The notes beneath the pieces were generated by a model, which was not told the origin of the DNA, made no database searches, and saw only the letters and a program-made list of their open reading frames with translations. From positions 1 to 12,019 of the forward strand of contig CALVJC010000084.1 of assembly GCA_944331945.1 (NCBI GenBank): a stretch of 12,019 nucleotides of DNA, read 5' to 3'. The position numbers were made by a program, and so were the translations under genes. This DNA comes from an uncultured Bacilli bacterium (GTDB taxonomy: Bacteria; Bacillota_I; Bacilli_A; RF39; UBA660). This document shows, piece after piece, positions 7,217 through 12,019 of the stretch; within the stretch, counting starts at the first letter, position 1; every line of letters begins with the position of its first letter.

Positions 7217-7516
7217 TTATTTTTCAATCATATCTTCTAATTGTTTTTTGATGTTCTCATCTTGAATCGTTTCTGCTATTTCTCTTAGTTTTTCTTGTTT
7301 TTCCACTAAGTGTAAGACTTCTTCATAATGCCCTAAAATATTTTTTGTGTCTTTTAACAAGTTATGAATGGCATTGCGACTGACTCCATATTTTTCGGCA
7401 ATTTCCGCAAGAGATAAATTTAAAAAATAATATTCTTTAAAATACGTTTGTTGTTTTTCGGTTAATAAGTCCCCATATGTATCAAAAAGAAGGGTATAAT
7501 AAACGATATCTTCCAT
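7217..7516 (-). CDS. ylxM: YlxM-like HTH protein (UPF0122), SRP-associated
   Basis: A 99-residue protein with the UPF0122 layout: YYTLLFDTYGDLLTEKQQ at the start and a sigma-region-4-like helix-turn-helix, LSLAEIAEKYGVSRNAIHNLL (34-54). A Lys/Glu-rich helix follows to the C-terminus. YlxM family members are normally encoded between ftsY and ffh and act as SRP cofactors; in Streptococcus YlxM binds SRP components and modulates Ffh/FtsY GTPase activity. Here ylxM follows ftsY after a small membrane protein gene, with one base between that gene's stop codon and its own ATG (7514-7516), but ffh is about 5 kb further downstream. The family call is secure from pattern and context. Confidence 0.92.
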   Translation of the reverse strand: MEDIVYYTLLFDTYGDLLTEKQQTYFKEYYFLNLSLAEIAEKYGVSRNAIHNLLKDTKNILGHYEEVLHLVEKQEKLREIAETIQDENIKKQLEDMIEK

Positions 7517-7517
7517 C

Positions 7518-7823
7518 CTACACCCCTATTTGTCCCAGTATGAAAAAGACAATGATACCAATTCCAATGATGCTATATATTAAGGTAAAATATTTTCGGC
7601 GGTAGGTAAAACGGTTATTGATTCCCATCAGTAGTAAAGTAATCCCTAAGGTTAATTGAAACCAAGGAAAGAAAGATCTTTGAAAGATGGTAATGATACC
7701 CATAACGACAATGGCAATGGTTAAAAAGAATTGTAGATAGACAAGATAAATTCGTTTGTCTTTTTTTGGTGTTTGCTCTTTCTTTTTGACTTTCGGGTTA
7801 ATCGTTGTAATACTTTTTTTCAT
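7518..7823 (-). CDS. Small three-helix membrane protein of unknown function
   Basis: A 101-residue protein not recognised. After a lysine-rich cytoplasmic N-terminus (1-24) come three predicted membrane helices at about residues 26-46, 52-68 and 79-97, with a positively charged RFTYRRK loop (71-77) between the second and third. The positive charges put the N-terminus and this loop in the cytoplasm. Its ATG overlaps the ftsY stop by four bases (ATGA, 7820-7823), and its own stop is one base from ylxM, so it is translationally coupled inside the SRP-receptor unit. Context suggests a membrane role linked to protein targeting, but nothing in the protein shows this. Confidence 0.82.
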   Translation of the reverse strand: MKKSITTINPKVKKKEQTPKKDKRIYLVYLQFFLTIAIVVMGIITIFQRSFFPWFQLTLGITLLLMGINNRFTYRRKYFTLIYSIIGIGIIVFFILGQIGV

Positions 7824-8833
7824 TCTTCTTCCTCCATAAAGTCTTTAAATAGACCATAAATATATTTTTCAACATCAAATTCTTGTAAGTCTTCTTTACG
7901 CTCACCAAGACCGATAAACTTTACGGGAAGATTTACTTCTTCTTTGATCGCTAAGACAATTCCTCCTTTAGCCGTACCATCTAATTTCGTTAAGACAATT
8001 CCTGTTAAAGGGGTTATTTCTTTAAAGGCTTTGGCCTGACTAATACCATTTTGTCCGGTGGTAGCATCAATGACTAATAATGTTTCGTGAGGAGCATTTT
8101 CCACAAGTCGACCAATTACTTTGTTCATTTTTTCTAATTCTTTCATAAGGTTTACTTTATTTTGTAATCTACCAGCAGTATCGATAAAAACATAATCCAT
8201 TCCCTCTTGTTTGGCTTTTTCTAAGCCTTCATAAATAACACTCGAAGGATCAGCGCCCTCTTCTTTTCCATAGAAAGAAACTCCAACTCTCTCACTCCAC
8301 TCTTTGAGCTGTTTGGTAGCACCTGCCCGAAAGGTATCTCCGGCAATAAGTAACACTTTGTTCCCTTGTTCTTTATAAATATGGGCAAGCTTCGCAATGG
8401 TCGTCGTCTTTCCTACTCCATTTACCCCTACAAATAAGTAAACGGTTGGTTTTTGTTCACTTACCGCCAGTTTTGTGGATAAGACTTCCCCATCCACATA
8501 AATAATAAACAATTCATCGACAATGACTTCTTTTAACTCTTTCGGATCGGTTATCTTATCTTTGGTGACACGTTCTTTTAGTTTATCCATAAAGGACATA
8601 ACGGTTCCAACGCCAATATCGGCCATGATTAAAATTTCTTCCAATTCTTCAAAGTATTCTTCATTAATTCGAGTGTACCGATTCGTTAGTTCATTTAATT
8701 TTGAAGTAAAACTTTTTCTACTTTTGGTTAAGCCTTTTTCATAGATCTTAACACTTTCTTTTATTTCTTGTTGGTTTTCTTCCTTTTTTTCTTTTTTGGT
8801 AAATTTTGCTTTTAATTTGTCTAAAAATCCCAT
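7820..8833 (-). CDS. ftsY: Signal recognition particle receptor FtsY
   Basis: A 337-residue SRP receptor GTPase, near the B. subtilis length. A short basic N-terminal region (MGFLDKLKAKFTKKEKK) suits membrane-lipid contact, and the N domain runs to about residue 120. The G domain carries GVNGVGKTT (136-144), DTFRAGA (166-172), DTAGR (218-222) and TKLDG (282-286), with the FtsY-typical TAGRLQNKVNLMKELEK and GLGE.KEDLQEFD. It pairs with Ffh at the membrane and hands nascent chains to SecYEG. I chose ATG at 8831-8833 because AGGTGAT (matching the end of AGGAGGTGATC) is correctly placed before it and family members start with M(G/S)FF/L. A GTG at 8840-8842 and an ATG at 8837-8839 also lie in frame. 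The start codon lies in an inverted repeat. It ends in TGA overlapping the next gene. Confidence 0.97.
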   Translation of the reverse strand: MGFLDKLKAKFTKKEKKEENQQEIKESVKIYEKGLTKSRKSFTSKLNELTNRYTRINEEYFEELEEILIMADIGVGTVMSFMDKLKERVTKDKITDPKELKEVIVDELFIIYVDGEVLSTKLAVSEQKPTVYLFVGVNGVGKTTTIAKLAHIYKEQGNKVLLIAGDTFRAGATKQLKEWSERVGVSFYGKEEGADPSSVIYEGLEKAKQEGMDYVFIDTAGRLQNKVNLMKELEKMNKVIGRLVENAPHETLLVIDATTGQNGISQAKAFKEITPLTGIVLTKLDGTAKGGIVLAIKEEVNLPVKFIGLGERKEDLQEFDVEKYIYGLFKDFMEEEE

Positions 8834-8866
8834 GTTCATCACCTAGTATTAGTGTATCACATGGGA
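8828..8866 (-). promoter_or_regulatory. Inverted repeat enclosing the ftsY ribosome binding site and start codon
   Basis: TCCCATGT (8828-8835) and ACATGGGA (8859-8866) form a perfect 8-bp stem around a 23-base loop. In the mRNA the 3' arm contains the chosen ATG, and the loop holds the AGGTGAT ribosome site. Folding would hide the start codon. No T-run follows, so it is not a terminator. A chance repeat is possible. Confidence 0.4.
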
Positions 8867-8882
8867 GAGAAAAGCAAAAGAA

Positions 8883-9188
8883 TTAATCAAAATTTTCTTG
8901 TAATAAAAGTCGTACCAAGGCATTTTGTTCTTCTAGTGGTTTCGTATAGAGAAATCTTTTTCTTCTACCGTCTTCTAAAATTATTTGATAAGGTTCTAGT
9001 TTTTCTAAGAGAATGGTACTTTTGATATCAAAATAATCTGCTAATGTTTTGATTAAATAAGAGTTCTTGCTTTTTCCATGAACGACATCTAAAAGCGTTG
9101 TATAAGGGATTTCTACTTCTCTTGCTAATTGAAAATAACTTTTTATTTTTTTTCGTTTCATTAAATTTTTTAAGGTACTAAGATTCAT
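8883..9188 (-). CDS. Small Cro/C1-type HTH protein, possible regulator
   Basis: A 101-residue protein. Its first 60 residues fit a lambda-repressor-like (XRE) helix-turn-helix: KIKSYFQLAREVEIPYTTLL (14-33), then VVHGKSKNSYLIKTLADYFDI (35-55). The remainder (ILEDGRRKRFLYTKPLEEQN and on) is a short domain I do not recognise. The frame is open for 32 more codons, up to an ATG at 9282-9284, but I chose ATG at 9186-9188. It has a perfect AAGGAGGAAA site (complement of 9192-9201), and a strong promoter lies inside the longer version. It is divergent from the ABC importer (144-base gap) and 49 bases upstream of ftsY with no terminator between, so it probably heads the ftsY transcript. Possible targets are the importer, itself and the ftsY unit; none is shown. 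Confidence 0.82.
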   Translation of the reverse strand: MNLSTLKNLMKRKKIKSYFQLAREVEIPYTTLLDVVHGKSKNSYLIKTLADYFDIKSTILLEKLEPYQIILEDGRRKRFLYTKPLEEQNALVRLLLQENFD

Positions 9189-9207
9189 AAATTTCCTCCT
9201 TGGAATC

Positions 9208-9236
9208 ATTATAGGGTTTGTTCTTTTGTTTGGCAA
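9208..9236 (-). promoter_or_regulatory. Sigma-A-type promoter of the HTH gene and probably the ftsY unit
   Basis: On the minus strand TTGCCA (complement of 9231-9236) and a perfect TATAAT (complement of 9208-9213) are 17 bases apart. The start point would be near 9201, on the Shine-Dalgarno sequence, giving a leader of about 13 nt. It is the only strong promoter seen upstream of ftsY. Confidence 0.82.
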
Positions 9237-9277
9237 GGATTTTGAAGAATTTACGGAAAAGTCGTATGTTTTGGTCA

Positions 9278-9306
9278 TGAACATCCTTCTTTCAAAAACA
9301 TATAAT
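9278..9306 (+). promoter_or_regulatory. Probable promoter of the ABC importer operon
   Basis: A perfect TATAAT (9301-9306) lies 17 bases after TGAACA (9278-9283), which matches TTGACA at four of six positions. The weak -35 box suggests an activator or low basal use. ATGTT (9267-9271) and AACAT (9280-9284) form a short inverted repeat just over the -35 that could be an operator half-site pair. No riboswitch fold is seen in the roughly 20-nt leader. Confidence 0.6.
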
Positions 9307-9332
9307 ACTTTGAACTGAAAGGAGGATTTAGT

Positions 9333-10325
9333 TTGAAAAAAATTATTGTCTATATTGTAGCGATCTTACTTGTGTTTGCTGCTGTTTGTGCTGTCCTTTT
9401 CAATATAAATCAGAAAGAGGATAAGAAAGATGAGTTACAACAAGTGAAACTGGCAGAAGTAGCACACACGATTTTCTATGCACCAATGTATGCAGCGATA
9501 GAAAATGGTTATTTTGAAGAAGCAGGAATTGAAATTGAGTTAACTCTTACTTCTGGAGCCGATAAAGTAAGTGCTGCTGTATTGTCTGGTGATGCGGATA
9601 TTGGTTTTGCCGGTAGTGAAGCAACGATTTATGTTTATAATGGTGGAGAAAAAGATTATTTAAAAACATTCGCCCAATTAACGCAAAAAGATGGTTCTTT
9701 CCTTGTTTCAAGAGAAAAAATCGAAGATTTTACCATAGAAGATTTGAAAGGAAAGACGATTATTGGAGGAAGAGCTGGTGGAATGCCGGAAATGACTTTA
9801 GAATGGGGGTTACGGGAAAATGGGATCGATCCAAAAGAGGAGCTTTATATTGATACTTCCGTGGCCTTTGCAGCTATGAGTTCGGCTTTTATTGGTGGAC
9901 AGGGAGATTTTGTTTCTTTGTTTGAGCCAAATGCTCTTCAACTAGAACAAGAAGGCTATGGTTATGTCGTCGCTAGTATTGGAGAAATGGGTGGCGTTGT
10001 TCCTTATACCACTTATTTTGCTCGAACGAGTTACTTGGAAGAAAATAAAGAACTGATCGGAAACTTCACCAAAGCCATTCAACAAGGACTTGATTTTGTT
10101 CATAACTCTAGTGATGAAGAAGTAGCGAAAGCTATTTTACCGCAATTTCCCGATACTTCTTTAGAAGATCTAACTACAGTTATTGCACGTTATCGGTCCA
10201 TTGATGCTTGGCCAGAGACCACAGAATATAAAGAAGAATCATTCAATCACTTACAAGAGATTATGCAAGCGGCAGGAGAACTTGATACCCTTGCGCCTTA
10301 TGAAGATTTGAAGTTTGAACCATGA
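9333..10325 (+). CDS. ABC importer substrate-binding protein, NMT1/SsuA/TauA type
   Basis: A 330-residue solute-binding protein of the NMT1/THI5-like and SsuA/TauA superfamily. A Lys-start hydrophobic segment (4-24) anchors or exports it. The mature domain opens with VKLAEVAHTIFYAPMYAAIE (38-57) and continues with NGYFEEAGIEIEL and AVLSGDADIGFAGSEA (82-97). Later come GKTIIGGRAGGMPEMTLE (140-157) and DFVSLFEPNA (192-201). Such proteins bring sulfonates, taurine, nitrate, riboflavin or thiamine-pyrimidine precursors to the permease; the ligand cannot be fixed from sequence. Cys19 follows AAV rather than a small residue at -1, so a standard lipobox is lacking. The start is TTG at 9333-9335, with AAAGGAGGA seven bases upstream. 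It overlaps the ATPase gene by four bases (ATGA). Confidence 0.92.
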   Translation: MKKIIVYIVAILLVFAAVCAVLFNINQKEDKKDELQQVKLAEVAHTIFYAPMYAAIENGYFEEAGIEIELTLTSGADKVSAAVLSGDADIGFAGSEATIYVYNGGEKDYLKTFAQLTQKDGSFLVSREKIEDFTIEDLKGKTIIGGRAGGMPEMTLEWGLRENGIDPKEELYIDTSVAFAAMSSAFIGGQGDFVSLFEPNALQLEQEGYGYVVASIGEMGGVVPYTTYFARTSYLEENKELIGNFTKAIQQGLDFVHNSSDEEVAKAILPQFPDTSLEDLTTVIARYRSIDAWPETTEYKEESFNHLQEIMQAAGELDTLAPYEDLKFEP

Positions 10326-11077
10326 AAAACATTTTAACAATATCACATCTTAAAAAAAATTATCAAGATGATAGTGGTGAAATCGAAGCGATTTGGGATG
10401 TTGATTTAGAGGTACCGGAAGGAAAATTCATCTCAATTGTGGGACCTTCTGGTTGTGGTAAGAGTACTTTATTATCGATTCTAGCAGGACTTGAGAAAAA
10501 ATCAGGAGGAACCATTCAATTTCATAAGGATGATATTAAGCTAGGTTATATGCTCCAAAAGGATAGCTTATTCCCCTGGCGGACTATTCTCGATAATTGT
10601 TTATTGGGTTTAGAACTTAAAAAAATGTTAACGGAGGAAAATATTCATTATGTTCATCATCTATTAGATACTTATGGTCTTCATGATTTTAAAAACAAAT
10701 ATCCCAGTAGTTTATCTGGAGGAATGAGACAGAGAGTGGCCTTAATTCGGACCCTAGCCATTCAGCCGGATATCTTATTACTCGATGAACCCTTTAGTGC
10801 CCTTGATGCCATGACTAGGGTCGCTCTTTCCGATGATGTTTATCATATGATTAAAAAGGAAGGAAAAACCGTTTTGATGGTTACTCATGATATTGCGGAA
10901 GCGGTCAGTCTTTCGGATATTGTCGTTGTTTTAACCAAACGTCCGGCGAGAATCAAGAAAATGTATGAGATTCAATTAACGGGTCGTTCCACACCAATAG
11001 AGAATCGAAAGTGTAAAGAGTTTAGTATGTACTATGATCAGATTTGGAGGGATTTGGATGTCCACCTTACCGAATGA
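10322..11077 (+). CDS. ABC importer ATP-binding protein, SsuB/TauB type
   Basis: A 251-residue ABC ATPase with every core motif: Walker A GPSGCGKST (41-49), Q-loop glutamine 79 in MLQKDSLFPWRT, and signature LSGGM (131-135). Then come Walker B ILLLDEP (151-157), D-loop SALD (159-162) and H-loop His189 in VTHDIAEA. LFPWRT and SGGMRQRVALIRTLA are typical of nitrate/sulfonate/taurine importer ATPases. It powers uptake through the permease encoded next. There is no clear ribosome site before the ATG; its four-base overlap with the binding-protein stop suggests translational coupling. Its last 20 bases overlap the start of the permease gene. Confidence 0.95.
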   Translation: MKNILTISHLKKNYQDDSGEIEAIWDVDLEVPEGKFISIVGPSGCGKSTLLSILAGLEKKSGGTIQFHKDDIKLGYMLQKDSLFPWRTILDNCLLGLELKKMLTEENIHYVHHLLDTYGLHDFKNKYPSSLSGGMRQRVALIRTLAIQPDILLLDEPFSALDAMTRVALSDDVYHMIKKEGKTVLMVTHDIAEAVSLSDIVVVLTKRPARIKKMYEIQLTGRSTPIENRKCKEFSMYYDQIWRDLDVHLTE

Positions 11078-11861
11078 GAGAGAAGAATATTTAAAGAAGA
11101 AAAAGAAAGAGAAAAGAATTGTTATTTTCTTTCAAATTCTCATTCTTGTTTGTTGCCTACTTCTTTGGGAAATTGCCGCTCAGTTTGATTGGATCAATAC
11201 TTTTTTGTCTTCTAGTCCTAGCCTAGTCTTTAAAACCTTTCTATCTTTATTTGAACAAAACGATCTTCTTAGTCATATTGGGATTACCACTTATGAAACC
11301 TTTTTAAGTTTTGCCATTGCTTCTTTAATCGGTTTAAGTGTTTCTACCCTTCTTTGGTGGTTTCCACGGCTCGCTAAAATACTCGATCCCTATCTTACGA
11401 TCTTAAACTCTCTTCCCAAAGTTGCCTTAGGACCTCTTATTATCATTTGGGTCGGTGCTTCCATGAATTCTATTATTTTCATGGCCCTACTCATTTGTAT
11501 TTTTCTTTCTATTATTAATATCTATCATGACTTTTTAAATACCGATTCTAGTTATATTACACTATTAAAGAGTTTGGGAGCGAATAAGAAAGATATTTTC
11601 TTAAAAGTTGTTCTTCCTGCTAATCTTTCTAATATTATTAACAATCTAAAGATCAATGTTAGTATGGCCTTTATCGGGGTTATTATGGGAGAACTTTTGG
11701 TTTCTAAAAAAGGGCTTGGCTATTTAATTATGTATGGTACTCAAGTGTTCAACATTAATTTAGTCATTACCTCCGTATTTTTGTTAGGAATTCTTTCCTT
11801 TCTTTTCTATTATCTCATTTGTTTCCTTGAAAAAATGATTCAAAAAAAGACTGCTAACTAG
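11058..11861 (+). CDS. ABC importer permease, SsuC/TauC type
   Basis: A 267-residue integral membrane permease. After a basic N-terminus come a first helix (about 21-40) and several more (about 83-101, 117-136, 141-157, 200-215, 234-258). The cytoplasmic EAA-type coupling loop LGANKKDIFLKVVLPA (173-188) contacts the ATPase. The motif LNSLPKVALGPLIIIWVG is typical of the SsuC/TauC/NrtB group. The frame is open from ATG 11034, but I chose ATG at 11058-11060 because GGAGGG (11046-11051) lies six bases before it. The gene overlaps the ATPase gene by 20 bases. Its stop codon TAG sits in the loop of the terminator hairpin. Confidence 0.95.
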   Translation: MSTLPNEREEYLKKKKKEKRIVIFFQILILVCCLLLWEIAAQFDWINTFLSSSPSLVFKTFLSLFEQNDLLSHIGITTYETFLSFAIASLIGLSVSTLLWWFPRLAKILDPYLTILNSLPKVALGPLIIIWVGASMNSIIFMALLICIFLSIINIYHDFLNTDSSYITLLKSLGANKKDIFLKVVLPANLSNIINNLKINVSMAFIGVIMGELLVSKKGLGYLIMYGTQVFNINLVITSVFLLGILSFLFYYLICFLEKMIQKKTAN

Positions 11862-11880
11862 TTGTTGGCAGTTTTATTAT
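11848..11880 (+). terminator. Rho-independent terminator of the ABC operon
   Basis: CTGCTAAC (11851-11858) pairs with GTTGGCAG (11864-11871) with one G-U pair and a 5-base loop, followed by TTTTATTAT. Adjacent A and T bases extend the stem. On the other strand the hairpin has one mismatch but a longer T-run, so it may also back up termination of the converging gene. Confidence 0.8.
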
Positions 11881-11890
11881 TTGAGTATTA

Positions 11891-11912
11891 AGAAAAATAC
11901 CATTCTGATATT
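11891..11912 (-). terminator. Terminator of the converging right-edge gene
   Basis: On the minus strand AATATC (complement of 11907-11912) pairs with GGTATT (complement of 11896-11901), with one U-G pair and a 5-base loop, then TTTTCTTAAT. It starts two bases after the stop codon of the partial gene. The stem is only 6 bp, so strength is uncertain. Confidence 0.55.
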
Positions 11913-11914
11913 AC

Positions 11915-12019
11915 TTACTTTTTCACCCATTCTTCTATTAAACTGCTCGACTTTTCTACTTCACTTCCTATAATAGAAATGCTATCGATACTAGCAGCAT
12001 TTTTACAGATCTTTTTCAA
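11915..12019 (-). CDS. C-terminal end of an unidentified protein (cut by window edge)
   Basis: Thirty-four codons plus a TAA stop (complement of 11915-11917) are open from the right edge. The peptide starts LKKICKNAASIDSISIIGSE and ends with EEWVKK. It looks like a soluble, charged, probably helical terminus. I recognise no family from this length. The gene converges on the ABC operon and appears to have its own small terminator. That this is a true gene end rather than a chance open frame is inferred from the terminator right after the stop. Confidence 0.55.
   Translation of the reverse strand: MKKICKNAASIDSISIIGSEVEKSSSLIEEWVKK

Noticed and set aside
9189..9284. N-terminal extension of the HTH gene by 32 residues
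   Set aside because: The extension covers a strong TATAAT/TTGCCA promoter and has no good ribosome site, whereas ATG at 9186-9188 has a perfect AAGGAGG.
9307..9332. TPP-like motif (CTTTGAACTGA) in the importer leader
   Set aside because: It resembles one short piece of the thiamine riboswitch, but the conserved CTGAGA and later stems are absent and the leader is only about 20 nt.
11034..11057. Eight-residue longer start for the permease
   Set aside because: The GGAGGG site at 11046-11051 fits ATG 11058 with ideal spacing; the earlier ATG has no such site.
1..12019. Alternative genetic code with TGA as tryptophan
   Set aside because: ftsY and the binding-protein gene end in TGA at sensible positions, and tryptophan codons checked are TGG.

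Overview
The window comes from a low-GC, spore-forming Gram-positive bacterium of the Bacilli type. AT-rich codon use, strong AGGAGG ribosome binding sites and TATAAT/TTGNNN promoters all fit this. A CotD-like spore coat gene with a sigma-K-like promoter points to endospore formation. TGA is a stop (ftsY and the binding-protein gene end in TGA) and tryptophan is TGG, so the genetic code is standard and this is not a Mycoplasma-code genome. I cannot name a genus; an uncultured gut Bacilli or Erysipelotrichia-like lineage is a guess.

Layout, reading the minus strand from right to left. A small Cro/C1-type HTH regulator (8883-9188) leads into ftsY, a three-helix membrane protein, ylxM and a HerA-like ATPase, all packed with overlaps or short gaps. 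A new promoter at about 5005-5033 starts a second unit: a tail-anchored unknown protein with ADP-ribosyltransferase-like motifs, then fmt, then a membrane-anchored extracytoplasmic protein, ending in a hairpin at 2034-2064. ffh follows with its own promoter. Next come the coat gene cotD with its own promoter and terminator, and finally the 5' end of rpoZ, which runs off the left edge.

On the plus strand, divergent from the HTH gene, lies a three-gene ABC importer of the SsuABC/TauABC/NMT1 type (9333-11861), closed by a terminator. A converging gene whose last 34 codons are visible enters from the right edge.

How the genes work together: ffh, ftsY and ylxM are the signal recognition particle GTPase, its receptor and their usual small partner. 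fmt formylates initiator tRNA, and rpoZ is the omega subunit of RNA polymerase. The housekeeping core is therefore protein export, translation initiation and transcription. Inserted between ylxM and ffh, which are normally adjacent, are the HerA ATPase and the tail-anchored ART-like protein. This pair is the least explained part of the window and the best candidate for something undescribed. There is no stretch over 300 bases without a gene, and I saw no tRNA, rRNA, CRISPR array, insertion sequence or phage gene.
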